Notes: generated from the sequence alone by a model not told the origin. 10,941 nt of DNA from an uncultured Oscillospiraceae bacterium (GCA_947631215.1 CANRKN010000071.1:1-10941); one strand, 5' to 3'; positions 1 through 7,418 are shown, counted from the first letter of the stretch. Numbers and translations: made by a program.

Positions 1-110
1 GCCCGGACGGCGGCGATCGCCGGCTCCAGCCGCTCCGCCGGTACGGCGGAGCTGGCGCACAGCAGCGCCACCCGCTCGCCGGGGCGGAGCGGTGCAGGTG
101 TAGTCATCAT
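1..110 (-). CDS. LD-carboxypeptidase (peptidase S66), N-terminal fragment
   Basis: Only the first 36 codons are in the window; the gene runs off the left edge. The visible residues (start MMTTPAPLRPGERVALLCAS, then SAVPAERLEPAIAAVR) match the N-terminal pattern of the S66 family (LdcA, MccF, YkfA): a 'L-x-PGDxVALxAPSSPVPxERLExAIAxLR' type strand and helix. The catalytic serine lies far downstream and cannot be checked. These cytoplasmic serine peptidases remove the terminal D-Ala from murein tetrapeptides. The start at 110 (or the adjacent ATG at 107) is preceded by GGAG at a normal distance, and the gap to the OppF stop codon is 18 nt, so it is probably the next gene of the opp operon. A peptide importer followed by LD-carboxypeptidase, with an epimerase upstream, supports the assignment. 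An MccF-like immunity peptidase is the main alternative. Confidence 0.72.
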   Translation of the reverse strand, partial: MMTTPAPLRPGERVALLCASSAVPAERLEPAIAAVR

Positions 111-128
111 GTTCTCCGGTTTCCTCTT

Positions 129-1067
129 TTACAGCAGTTTTTTCCGGTACTCGTCCAGCTCCCGCCGGCTGCCCCGGACGAAGTGGCCCGGCTCCAGCTC
201 CTCCCACACCGGCGGGTCGGCCTCGGTGTACCCGTGCTGGTCCGGGTCGTAGACGATGAGCTTCTTGCCCCGCTCCCCCACCGGGTCCGGCATAGGGATG
301 GCGGACAGCAGCGCCCGGGTGTAGGGGTGCAGGGGGTGGGCGAAGAGCTGCTCGCTCCCGGCGAGCTCCATGAGCTTGCCCCGGTAGATGACCCCGATGC
401 GGTCGGAGATGAACCGCACCACGCTGAGGTCATGGGCGATGAAGAGGTACGTAAGGCCCCGCTCCTTTTGAAGCTGGCTCATGAGGTTCAGCACCTGGGC
501 CCGGATGGACACGTCCAGGGCGGAGATGGGCTCGTCGGCCACGATGAACTGGGGCTCCATGATGAGGGCCCGGGCGATGCCGATGCGCTGGCGCTGGCCG
601 CCGGAAAACTCATGGGGGAACCGGCTGGCGAATTCCGGCAGCAGGCCCACGTCGCTCAATGCCTTTGCCACCCGCTCCTTCCGCTCCGCCTCGGGCATGT
701 GCTTGTGGATGGAGTAGAGCCCCTCGGAGACGATGTAGTCCACCTTGGCCCGCTCGTTGAGGCTGGCCATGGGGTCCTGGAACACCATTTGTATATTGCG
801 GATGACCCGTTTATCCGTGGCCCGGCTCACCCGGCCGGAGATGACCTCGCCGTCATACTTGATGACGCCGCCGGACACCGGATTCACCCGGATGATGGCG
901 CGGCCGATGGTGGTCTTGCCGGAGCCGGACTCTCCCACCAGGCCGAAGGTCTCGCCCTTATAGATATCGAAGGACACCCCGTCCACCGCCTTGAAGGGGT
1001 GGCGGCGGGAGCCGAAGGTGACGGAGAGGTCCTGGACCTCCAAAAGCTTTTCCCTTGTCTCAGGCAT
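129..1067 (-). CDS. oppF: Oligopeptide ABC transporter ATP-binding protein OppF
   Basis: A 312-residue cytoplasmic ATPase that pairs with OppD to energise peptide import. Walker A GESGSGKT is at residues 45-52, the Q-loop glutamine at 97, the ABC signature FSGGQRQR at 154-161, Walker B FIVADE at 174-179 with the D-loop ALD just after, and the H-loop histidine at 212. The tail carries the [12 protein letters not shown] segment typical of the oligopeptide/dipeptide C-terminal domain, followed by a cysteine-free end containing YDPDQHGY and PGHFV, as in lactococcal-type OppF. The ATG at 1067 lies inside the end of oppD (8-nt overlap) and is preceded by AGGAGG with 8 nt spacing, so translation is probably coupled. 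All catalytic motifs are intact. OppF rather than DppF is chosen from the tail and the gene order; the two are hard to separate by eye. Confidence 0.93.
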   Translation of the reverse strand: MPETREKLLEVQDLSVTFGSRRHPFKAVDGVSFDIYKGETFGLVGESGSGKTTIGRAIIRVNPVSGGVIKYDGEVISGRVSRATDKRVIRNIQMVFQDPMASLNERAKVDYIVSEGLYSIHKHMPEAERKERVAKALSDVGLLPEFASRFPHEFSGGQRQRIGIARALIMEPQFIVADEPISALDVSIRAQVLNLMSQLQKERGLTYLFIAHDLSVVRFISDRIGVIYRGKLMELAGSEQLFAHPLHPYTRALLSAIPMPDPVGERGKKLIVYDPDQHGYTEADPPVWEELEPGHFVRGSRRELDEYRKKLL

Positions 1068-2103
1068 AGCTTCCGCCTCCTCTCTCCCTTAGCTTCCTGA
1101 TGTGTTCAGGGGGCTCCACCTTTGGCGCCCGGGGGTCCAAAAGCCAGGTCCGGGCCTTGTGGGTGGGGCTCACGTCAAAGTAGGGCGGGCGCTTGATGAA
1201 GTCTATCTTCAGCGCCCGGGGGTTCCGGGGGGCGAAGGCGTCCCCCTTCACCTCGTGGAAGAGGTTGGGGGGCGTGCCCTGGATGGAATAGAGGGCCTGG
1301 CCCTTCACCCCCAGCTGGGGCAGGCTCGATAGCAGCGCCCAGGTGTAGGGGTGGCGGGGGTCGTAGAACACCTCGTCGCAGGTGCCCACCTCCACGATGT
1401 CCCCGGCGTACATGACCGCGATGCGGTCGGCCACGTTGGCCACCACGCCCAAGTCATGGGTGATGTAGATGGTGGTGAGGTCCAGCTTTTTCTGCAATGT
1501 GCGGATGAGGTCCAGTATCTGGGCCTGGATGGTCACGTCCAGGGCCGTGGTGGGCTCGTCGCATATGAGGATCTTGGGCCGGCAGGCCATGGCGATGGCG
1601 ATGACCACCCGCTGGCGCATGCCGCCGGAGAACTCATGGGGGTACTGCTTGTAGCGGTTTTCCGGGTCCGCGATGCCCACGTCGGCCAGGGCCTGGACCG
1701 CGGCGGCCTTGGCCTCGGCGCCCTTGAGGCCCTGGTGGAGCTCCACCGCCTCCAATATCTGCGCGCCCACCGTCTTGAGGGGGTTCAGGCTGGTCATGGG
1801 GTCCTGCATGACCATGGCGATCTCCCTGCCCCGGATGGTGAGCCATTCTTTCTCGGTCTTAAATGTCGCCAGGTCCTTGTCGTTATACCATATGTGGCCG
1901 CCGGCGATGGTGCCGTTGGCGTCTAAGAGGCCCATGGCGGACTTGGTGAACACGCTCTTGCCGGAGCCGGATTCCCCCACGATGGCCAGGGACTCGCCCT
2001 TATATACGTCCAGGGATATGCCCCGGATGGCGTTCAGCACCTGCCCCCGGAGGGTGAAGCGGATGTCCAGGTCCTCAAAGGAGAGGATGACGTTGTCTTT
2101 CAT
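1060..2103 (-). CDS. oppD: Oligopeptide ABC transporter ATP-binding protein OppD
   Basis: A 347-residue ABC ATPase, the partner of OppF. Counting from the ATG at 2103, Walker A GESGSGKS is at 43-50, the Q-loop at 100, the signature FSGGMRQR at 158-165, Walker B ILICDE at 178-183, and the H-loop histidine at 216. The C-terminal oligopeptide-transporter domain ([11 protein letters not shown], then [27 protein letters not shown]) is present, but the cysteines that many OppD/DppD proteins use there for an iron-sulfur cluster are absent. The frame is open to 2154, but the start at 2103 is preferred because it has GGAGGGGG just upstream, begins with a normal OppD N-terminus ([12 protein letters not shown]), and leaves 13 nt after the oppC stop instead of a long overlap. 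The 3' end overlaps oppF by 8 nt. Confidence 0.93.
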   Translation of the reverse strand: MKDNVILSFEDLDIRFTLRGQVLNAIRGISLDVYKGESLAIVGESGSGKSVFTKSAMGLLDANGTIAGGHIWYNDKDLATFKTEKEWLTIRGREIAMVMQDPMTSLNPLKTVGAQILEAVELHQGLKGAEAKAAAVQALADVGIADPENRYKQYPHEFSGGMRQRVVIAIAMACRPKILICDEPTTALDVTIQAQILDLIRTLQKKLDLTTIYITHDLGVVANVADRIAVMYAGDIVEVGTCDEVFYDPRHPYTWALLSSLPQLGVKGQALYSIQGTPPNLFHEVKGDAFAPRNPRALKIDFIKRPPYFDVSPTHKARTWLLDPRAPKVEPPEHIRKLRERGGGSYA

Positions 2104-2116
2104 ATCTTCCCCCTCC

Positions 2117-3145
2117 TCAGTTGACGTGGTTCTTGGGGTCGGCGGCGTCGGCAAAGGAGTTGCCGATGATGTAGAAGGAGATGGTGATCACCGCCAGCAC
2201 CGCCACGGGGAAGATGAGCTGGTAGCGCAGCACCGCCATCTGCATCAGGGACCGGCCCGTCTGGATGAGGTTGCCCAGGGACGGGATGGACACGGGCAGG
2301 CCTATGCCGATATAGGTCACGAACACCTCGCTGCCGATGGCGCCGGGGATGGCGAGAGCCATGCGCATGGTGATGACGCTCACGAGATAGGGCAGCAGGT
2401 TTTTGAAGATGATGCGCCGGGTAGGCACGCCCAGGCACCGGGAGGCCAGGTTGTAGTCACGATCCCTAATGATGATGATCTGGTTTCGGATGAACCGGGC
2501 CATGCCCAGCCAGCCCGTGAGGGACAGGGCGAAGATGATGGTGGACACGCCGGGCCGCATGATGTAGGAGATGAGGATGAGGAGCAGCGTCTGGGGGATG
2601 TTGTCCAGGACGTTATAGAGCTCCGTGAAGAAGAAATCCAGCTTCCGCACATAGCCCCACAGCACCCCGGCCAGGATGCCCACCACCGCCTCCACCACGG
2701 CCACGGAAAAGCCGATGAAGAGGCTGGTGCGGGTGCCAGCCCAGATGCGGGACCACAGGTCCTGGCCGATGGAGTTGGTACCGAACCAGAACTCGCTGTT
2801 GGGGGGCACGTTATTGAGGGGCAGGCCCCACTCGCCGTAGTGGACCAGCAGGGGGTCCTTTTGGTTGGGCAGCAGGGGCTGGATGAAGGTGAACAGCAGC
2901 GTCACCGCCATGAGGACGAGGAAGAACACGGCGGTCCTGTTGCGGAAGAAGGCCCGGAGGGTGGCCCGCCAGTAGGAATAGTTGGAATAGCCGCCCCGCT
3001 CGGCGGCCTCGGGATGGAATTCCGCGAAGGAGAAGGCCTCCCCCTCTCCCATGGCGGCCAAAGCCGCGTCCTCGTCCAGGTCTCTCGCCAGGCGCTCGTT
3101 CAGCTTGTCGCCCAGCTCGTCGGCCGGTCGTTTGAAAAAGCTCAT
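2117..3145 (-). CDS. oppC: Oligopeptide ABC transporter permease OppC
   Basis: A 342-residue inner-membrane permease. An N-terminal cytoplasmic stretch of about 60 residues is followed by the first membrane helix (about 71-90), an extracytoplasmic segment ending in FGTNSIGQDLWSR (121-133), which is the classical OppC/DppC motif at the start of the BPD_transp_1 domain, then further helices. The coupling (EAA-type) loop is at about 228-252 (RDYNLASRCLGVPTRRIIFK), and the C-terminus FADAADPKNHVN resembles the usual 'D-x-L-DP' end. The ATG at 3145 overlaps the oppB stop as ATGA and is preceded by AAGGAGGGG with 5 nt spacing, so translational coupling to oppB is likely. The frame extends further upstream to 3511 but that part lies inside oppB and is not conserved. 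OppC and OppB form the transmembrane channel for peptides delivered by OppA. Confidence 0.93.
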   Translation of the reverse strand: MSFFKRPADELGDKLNERLARDLDEDAALAAMGEGEAFSFAEFHPEAAERGGYSNYSYWRATLRAFFRNRTAVFFLVLMAVTLLFTFIQPLLPNQKDPLLVHYGEWGLPLNNVPPNSEFWFGTNSIGQDLWSRIWAGTRTSLFIGFSVAVVEAVVGILAGVLWGYVRKLDFFFTELYNVLDNIPQTLLLILISYIMRPGVSTIIFALSLTGWLGMARFIRNQIIIIRDRDYNLASRCLGVPTRRIIFKNLLPYLVSVITMRMALAIPGAIGSEVFVTYIGIGLPVSIPSLGNLIQTGRSLMQMAVLRYQLIFPVAVLAVITISFYIIGNSFADAADPKNHVN

Positions 3146-4092
3146 CGCGACCCCTCCTTCTTGGAAAGGCTGATGCGCGGGTCCACGACGGCCATCATGA
3201 TGTCGCCGAAGAGCAGCCCCAGGATGGACACGACAGCATAGATCAGCACCAGCGCCTGAACAAGGGTGTTGTCCTGGCGCTTGATGGCCGTGACCAGAAG
3301 GCCGCCCATGCCGGGGATGGAATAGAGGCTCTCCACGTACAGCGAGCCCATGAGGGTGGAGAGGATGGAGCCGGGGATGTACTGCACCAGGGGGACCATG
3401 GCGTTGCGGAAGACGTGTTTGCGGGAAATGGCCCCGCTGGACACGCCCTTGGCCCGGGCCAGCATCACGTAGTCCTTGTTGGCCTCGTCCACCATGTACC
3501 GGCGCAGCCACATGGCGTAGTAGGCCGTATTGCCGATGGACAGGGACAATATAGGCAGCAGGTAGCTGATGGGCTGAGCCGGGTCAAAGAGCATGGGGAT
3601 ATGGGCGTACTGGGAGCCCACGAACTGGATGACGATGTGGTACACCGCCGAGGGCACCGCCTCGACCACCACGATGAGGACCGTGCCCAGCCTGTCGCCG
3701 ATCTTGAACCGGGTGCGGGTGCTGTGGGCCATCCATACGCCCAGCGCCAGGCCGAACACCAGGGAAAGGGCGAAGGAGACCAGCCCGAATTTTACAGAAA
3801 TAGGTATCTTCTCGGCGATGATGGTGTTGATGGACACGCCCTTCCGGTAGATGTTGGAGGTGCCCAGATCGCCGTGGAGGAGCTGGTCATAGAATCTTGC
3901 CAGCTGTTTGGGCAGCGGGTCGTTGAGGCCCAGGGAGTTGAGCTTCACCTGGATCTCCGTGGAGGACACCTTGTCGAAGTTATCAAAATATCCCTCTATC
4001 GGCATCAGCCGCAGAAGGGTGAAGAGTATCGTTATGATGATAAACAGCGTGACAGACGCCCTCAGGACCCGTTTGAGGATGTATTTTGCCAA
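3142..4092 (-). CDS. oppB: Oligopeptide ABC transporter permease OppB (TTG start)
   Basis: A 316-residue integral membrane permease. The N-terminus MAKYILKRVLRASVTLF with a first helix at about 11-30 is the standard OppB/DppB N-terminus. GDLGTS is at 74-79, helices fill about 98-120, 136-158 and onward, and the coupling loop KDYVMLARAKGVSSGAISRK is at 206-225. It ends with the VDPRIS element typical of the family. An in-frame ATG exists at 4155, but it sits in the loop of a stem-loop (4143-4169) and lacks a ribosome binding site. The TTG at 4092 has an AAAGGAGG seven nucleotides upstream and gives the conserved N-terminus, so I choose TTG. The gene follows oppA after a 95-nt spacer and overlaps oppC by 4 nt. 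Confidence 0.9.
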   Translation of the reverse strand: MAKYILKRVLRASVTLFIIITILFTLLRLMPIEGYFDNFDKVSSTEIQVKLNSLGLNDPLPKQLARFYDQLLHGDLGTSNIYRKGVSINTIIAEKIPISVKFGLVSFALSLVFGLALGVWMAHSTRTRFKIGDRLGTVLIVVVEAVPSAVYHIVIQFVGSQYAHIPMLFDPAQPISYLLPILSLSIGNTAYYAMWLRRYMVDEANKDYVMLARAKGVSSGAISRKHVFRNAMVPLVQYIPGSILSTLMGSLYVESLYSIPGMGGLLVTAIKRQDNTLVQALVLIYAVVSILGLLFGDIMMAVVDPRISLSKKEGSR

Positions 4093-4099
4093 TCGGACA

Positions 4100-4107
4100 C
4101 CTCCTTT
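4100..4107 (-). promoter_or_regulatory. Ribosome binding site deciding the oppB TTG start
   Basis: AAAGGAGG on the minus strand, 7 nt before TTG at 4092. It is the strongest Shine-Dalgarno match near the 5' end of oppB and the reason for rejecting the ATG at 4155. Confidence 0.85.
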
Positions 4108-4142
4108 GAGGGAACGGCATTTACTCTTTCTAAGCCGCAAGT

Positions 4143-4169
4143 CCCCCTGCCGCATGGTGCGGCAGGGGG
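4143..4169 (-). other. Stem-loop in the oppA-oppB intergenic spacer
   Basis: A perfect 12-bp inverted repeat (CCCCCTGCCGCA, 3-nt loop, TGCGGCAGGGGG) lies 18 nt downstream of the oppA stop and 50 nt before the oppB start. No T-tract follows on either strand, so it is not a canonical intrinsic terminator. By analogy with intercistronic hairpins after binding-protein genes, it may stabilise the oppA part of the mRNA or partly terminate transcription, giving more OppA than permease. The structure is directly visible; the role is inferred. Confidence 0.75.
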
Positions 4170-4176
4170 CGCGGTA

Positions 4177-4196
4177 TCAGTTGGTTCTCAGTTGGT
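4177..4196. repeat. Short direct repeat duplicating the oppA stop codon
   Basis: The 9-bp sequence ACCAACTGA (minus strand) occurs twice, 11 bp apart: once as the last two codons and stop of oppA, and again immediately after. It looks like a local 11-bp tandem duplication at the gene end. Confidence 0.7.
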
Positions 4197-6122
4197 ATGA
4201 GCGGCCCACTCGGCATAGGCGGCGTTGTACTCGTCTATGCTCATGGACTTATCCTGGATGTGCTGGTCCTTGTAGCGGTAGGTCACGGTATCCACCATGG
4301 CGTACTGGCCCTCAAAGACGTTCAGCTTGCTCATGGAGTAGCTGATCTCGTTGGTGTGGATGGGCACCACGAAGGCGTGGTCCAGCAGGAAGGCCTCGGC
4401 CTTGGCGAAGGCGGCATAGCGGGCGTCCACGTCGGTGGTGATGGCCTTGGCCGCGTTCACCAGCTCGCAGTATTCGTCATACAGGGCCACGGTCTCGGGG
4501 GCCGTGCTCTTGTCGATGAAGTTGTAGGAGGAGTCGGGCACAAAGGGGTCGGTCCAGGTCTCGGGGTCGGCGTAGTCGGCGCCCCAGTTGCACTTCATGA
4601 AGGCGTAGTTGCCCGCGCGGCGGACGGCGGCCAGGAAGCCGTCGGAGGGGCCGGCCTCGACGATGATGTCGATGTAGTCGGTGCCCAGGACGCTCTCCAT
4701 CTGCTGCTCCACCACCTGGCACTCATTGGCCCAGTTGGAGGTGGAGGGGTTGTAGCACATCAGCACCTTCACGGGGAAGGTGGCGCCGGCGGCAGTCAGT
4801 TCCTCCACAGCCTTGTCCTTGTACTCAAGGGCCAGGTCGGGATCAAAGTAATCGAAGCCCTCGGCGGTATAGGCGTCCAGGCCCTCATAGGAGGTGTAGT
4901 CCTTGCCCTCATACAGGGAGAAGTTGCTGGGGGTGATGGTGTTGGTGACGTTGGCGGTGGGGTTCAGAGGATCGTTGGCGGCCAGGGCCGGGATGCGGTT
5001 CAGCGCATGCACCAGGGACTGACGGAAGTTCTCGTTGTTCACAGCCAGGGTCCAGTTCTCCGGCTCATACTCCTCGTCAAAGTTGGCGTCGAAGTTGAAC
5101 AGGTACCAGTAGCAATAGGAGGTGCTGGGACGGGAGGAGTGGATCTGGTCGGCGGTCTCGGGGTCGGCCATCATGGCGGTGAGCAGGTCGGAGGACACGG
5201 TCGCGGCGTCCAGCTCACCGTTCAGGTACATGGTGGTGGCGATGGAGGCGGCCTCGGCGTTGTAGGTCTCCCGGACCTCCTCGATGTACACGCACTCGGG
5301 CTCCCAATAGGCGGCGTTCTTGGTCAGGACGTGCTCCTGCTGGGGCTTGAAGGAAGAGAGGATATAGGCGCCGTTGTAGAGCAGGTACTCGTTGCTGGTG
5401 CCGAACTTGTCGCCGCATTCCTCCAGGAAGGGCTCATACACGGGCATGAACGCGCCGTGGCTCAGCAGGGACACGAAATAGGCCTTGGAGCCGGTGAGGG
5501 TAAACTCAAGGGTGTAATCATCCAGAGCCACCACGCCGATGTCCTCCAGGGAAGCCTCGGGGGCCTCCTCCAGGACCTCCTCCTCGCCGTCCTCGTTGAC
5601 GATGACCTTGGCGGGGTTGCCGTTCTCGTCCGTGCCGTCCTTGGCGGTGGGCAGGGCCAGCTGGTAGGCGGTGTAGTCATAGTAAGCGCTGGCGCCGGCG
5701 ATGTTGTCGCGCAGGACGCTGTAGGTGCTGGCGTCGTTGGCGGCGTCGCAGATGTAATGGGCGGCGGCCACCCAGTCGTTGGCGGTCACGTCGGCCACCT
5801 CGTTGCCGTCCTTGTCGACCCACTTGACGCCCTCCCGCAGATGGAACGTCCAGACGCTGGCGTCCTCGTTGGGCTCCCAGCTGGTGGCCAGGGCGGGCTC
5901 CACGTTGCCGTAGGAGTCATACTCCACCAGGCAGTCGATCAGGTTGAAGGTGAGGGAAGTGGTGACAGCCTGGGTGCTGTCCAGGTAGTTCAGGGTGTCC
6001 ACCTCGCTGGAATAGAGGGTGCGGTAGGTGGTCTGCTCCCCGTCGGCGTAAGCGACGCTGCCCAGGGACAGGACCATCACCACAGCCAGCAGCAGGGTGA
6101 GCATACGTTTGGTCGTTCTCAT
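4188..6122 (-). CDS. oppA: Peptide-binding protein OppA (SBP family 5), secreted
   Basis: A 644-residue extracytoplasmic binding protein that captures peptides and hands them to OppBC. It has a signal peptide (MRTTKRMLTLLL, hydrophobic core to about residue 22, predicted cut after VAYA at 26) and then the family 5 fold: TYRTLYSSEVDTLNYL near the start, WTFHLREGVKW, and the hallmark CNWGADYADPETW near residues 510-523. The family is usually about 500-600 residues; extra length comes partly from an acidic insert (DGTDENGNP to about EEEVLEEAPEA). There is no lipobox cysteine at the cleavage site, unlike most Gram-positive binding proteins. The frame opens at an ATG at 6140, but the ATG at 6122 has AAAGGA nine nucleotides upstream and gives a cleaner signal peptide. 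It lies 62 nt after the epimerase stop. Murein peptides are the likely ligand from context, not from residues I can read. Confidence 0.9.
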   Translation of the reverse strand: MRTTKRMLTLLLAVVMVLSLGSVAYADGEQTTYRTLYSSEVDTLNYLDSTQAVTTSLTFNLIDCLVEYDSYGNVEPALATSWEPNEDASVWTFHLREGVKWVDKDGNEVADVTANDWVAAAHYICDAANDASTYSVLRDNIAGASAYYDYTAYQLALPTAKDGTDENGNPAKVIVNEDGEEEVLEEAPEASLEDIGVVALDDYTLEFTLTGSKAYFVSLLSHGAFMPVYEPFLEECGDKFGTSNEYLLYNGAYILSSFKPQQEHVLTKNAAYWEPECVYIEEVRETYNAEAASIATTMYLNGELDAATVSSDLLTAMMADPETADQIHSSRPSTSYCYWYLFNFDANFDEEYEPENWTLAVNNENFRQSLVHALNRIPALAANDPLNPTANVTNTITPSNFSLYEGKDYTSYEGLDAYTAEGFDYFDPDLALEYKDKAVEELTAAGATFPVKVLMCYNPSTSNWANECQVVEQQMESVLGTDYIDIIVEAGPSDGFLAAVRRAGNYAFMKCNWGADYADPETWTDPFVPDSSYNFIDKSTAPETVALYDEYCELVNAAKAITTDVDARYAAFAKAEAFLLDHAFVVPIHTNEISYSMSKLNVFEGQYAMVDTVTYRYKDQHIQDKSMSIDEYNAAYAEWAAHTN

Positions 6123-6131
6123 CTTGATACA

Positions 6132-6137
6132 TCCTTT
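6132..6137 (-). promoter_or_regulatory. Ribosome binding site deciding the oppA start
   Basis: AAAGGA on the minus strand, 9 nt before ATG at 6122. It lies within the first codons of the longer reading starting at 6140, which argues for the shorter protein. Confidence 0.65.
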
Positions 6138-6184
6138 CATAAAATGTGCATATCCATACCGCCAAAGAGCGGAATGATACTAAT

Positions 6185-7270
6185 TTACGCCCAGCAGTCC
6201 GCCGGGACCCGGACGCCGATGCCGGGCGCTTCCGTCATGGCGATGACGGGGCCCCGGAACTCCGGCCCGCCCGGGAAGGGCTCGCAGGCGCACAGGGAGG
6301 GTCCGTCCAGGTCCGCCATGGTGATGACGCCCTTTGCGGCGGCCAGGTGGGCCGCGGCGGCCACGGAGATCTGGCTCTCCAGCATGCAGCCGATCATGCA
6401 CTGCACGCCGAAGCTCTCCGCCATGGCGCACAGCCTGAGCGCCGGCCATATGCCCCCGGTCTTCATGAGCTTGATGTTGATGCAGTCCGCCGCGTGCTCA
6501 GAGATGACGCGCATAGCGTCGGCGGGGGAAAAGACGCTCTCGTCGGCCAGGATGGGGGTATTCACCCGGGCGGTCACGTATTTCATCCCGTCGAAGTCGG
6601 CGGCGGGCACCGGCTGCTCTATGAGCTCCGCGCCCACGCCGGCGTCCTCCATGGCACCAATGATGCGCACCGCCTCCCGGGCCGTCCAGCCCTGGTTGGC
6701 GTCCACCCGCAGGGCCACATGGGAGCCCACAGCCTCCCGGATAGCGGCCAGGCGCTCCACGTCCGCGGCGGGGTCCTTCCCCACCTTGACCTTGAGGATG
6801 GAAAAGCCCCGGCCCACGGCCTCCAGGCTGTCCCGGACCATCTCGTCCACGCCGTTCACGGAGATGGTGATGTCCGTCTCAAACTCCCGCTTGGCGCCGC
6901 CCAGAAGCCGCCAGAGGGGGGCGTTCAGTGTCTTGCCCCACAGGTCCAGCAGGGCCATGTCCACTGCCGCCTTGGCGGAGGTGTTGTGGACCATGGAGCG
7001 CTGGAGCTTTTCCATCACCGCGTCCAGGTCCATCAGGTCCATTCCCGTAATAGCCGGGGCGATGAAGTCCCGGACGGCGCAGGCAATGGAGCCCTTTGTC
7101 TCCCCGGTGATCACCGCGGTGGCGGGGGCCTCGCCATAGCCCTCCAGGCCGTTCTCCCCCCGCACCCGGACCACCACGTCGTTCACGTGCTCCACAGTCC
7201 GCAGGGCGGTCTTGAAGGGATGGGCCAGGGGAAGGGAAATCTCCCCGATGTCGATGTGTTCGATGCGCAT
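6185..7270 (-). CDS. L-Ala-D/L-Glu (dipeptide) epimerase, enolase superfamily
   Basis: A 361-residue cytoplasmic enzyme that epimerises the second residue of L-Ala-D-Glu from murein to give L-Ala-L-Glu. The N-terminal capping domain begins MRIEHIDIGEISLPL and carries PFKTALRT with Arg24, as in the B. subtilis enzyme YkfB. The barrel has all catalytic landmarks: the KxK pair K160/K162 (LKVKVG), metal ligands D190 (RVDANQGW), E218 (LIEQPV) and D243 (ILADES), the opposite-face base K267 (INIKLMKTGG), E298 (GCMLES), and D320/D322 (MADLDGP), which in the Ala-Glu epimerases bind the substrate amino group. Residue numbers agree with my memory of the B. subtilis enzyme to within one position. The start at 7270 has GGAGG seven nt upstream. 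It leads the opp operon. Other dipeptide epimerase specificities remain possible. Confidence 0.92.
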   Translation of the reverse strand: MRIEHIDIGEISLPLAHPFKTALRTVEHVNDVVVRVRGENGLEGYGEAPATAVITGETKGSIACAVRDFIAPAITGMDLMDLDAVMEKLQRSMVHNTSAKAAVDMALLDLWGKTLNAPLWRLLGGAKREFETDITISVNGVDEMVRDSLEAVGRGFSILKVKVGKDPAADVERLAAIREAVGSHVALRVDANQGWTAREAVRIIGAMEDAGVGAELIEQPVPAADFDGMKYVTARVNTPILADESVFSPADAMRVISEHAADCINIKLMKTGGIWPALRLCAMAESFGVQCMIGCMLESQISVAAAAHLAAAKGVITMADLDGPSLCACEPFPGGPEFRGPVIAMTEAPGIGVRVPADCWA

Positions 7271-7300
7271 GGGTCCGCCTCCGATGCGGCGTCCTGGGGT

Positions 7301-7329
7301 ACTATACTAAAAATCGGCCGCAATGAAAA
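7301..7329 (-). promoter_or_regulatory. Putative sigma-A promoter of the epimerase-opp operon
   Basis: A -10 box TATAGT (7301-7306, 5/6 matches) and a -35 box TTTTCA (7324-7329, 4/6) are separated by 17 bp on the minus strand. A start near 7294 would give a leader of about 24 nt with the epimerase ribosome binding site. The -35 match is weak, so an activator or another sigma factor could be involved. Confidence 0.5.
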
Positions 7330-7332
7330 TAG

Positions 7333-7358
7333 TGCAAAATGCTCTTTAGATTGCAAAA
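7333..7358. repeat. TGCAAAA direct repeat upstream of the opp-operon promoter
   Basis: The heptamer TGCAAAA occurs at 7333-7339 and 7352-7358, with partly similar flanks ending in GCT. The 19-bp spacing places both on nearly the same helix face just upstream of the -35 box. This is a possible regulator site in an AT-rich patch; evidence is limited to the repeat itself. Confidence 0.35.
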
Positions 7359-7393
7359 AGTGCTGTCCGGGCTCCCCAGCCTGTTACGGTGGG

Positions 7394-7418
7394 GCCCCGC
7401 TGCCACAGGCAGCGGGGC
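7394..7418 (-). terminator. Putative terminator stem-loop after uracil permease
   Basis: A perfect 11-bp stem (GCCCCGCTGCC, loop of 3, GGCAGCGGGGC) lies 8 nt downstream of the permease stop codon. No T-tract follows directly, so termination strength is uncertain; it could act as an mRNA 3' end barrier. Its position right after the stop parallels the stem-loop after oppA. Confidence 0.5.

Noticed and set aside
1673..3241. Plus-strand open frame of about 520 codons opposite oppD, oppC and the end of oppB.
   Set aside because: Antisense shadow of three well-supported permease/ATPase genes; His/Gly/Asp/Gln-rich translation with no recognisable domain.
3146..3511. Extension of the oppC reading frame upstream to 3511, adding about 120 residues.
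   Set aside because: The extension lies fully inside oppB, is not like any OppC N-terminus, and the ATG at 3145 has a strong ribosome binding site and the ATGA coupling overlap.
4197..7139. A very long open frame on the plus strand (about 980 codons) opposite oppA and the epimerase, and a similar one at 6146-8938.
   Set aside because: They are antisense to genes with full family motifs, have low-complexity Gly/His/Val/Ala/Asp-rich translations, no ribosome binding sites of note, and cross several minus-strand genes and intergenic regions. High GC third positions explain the lack of stops.
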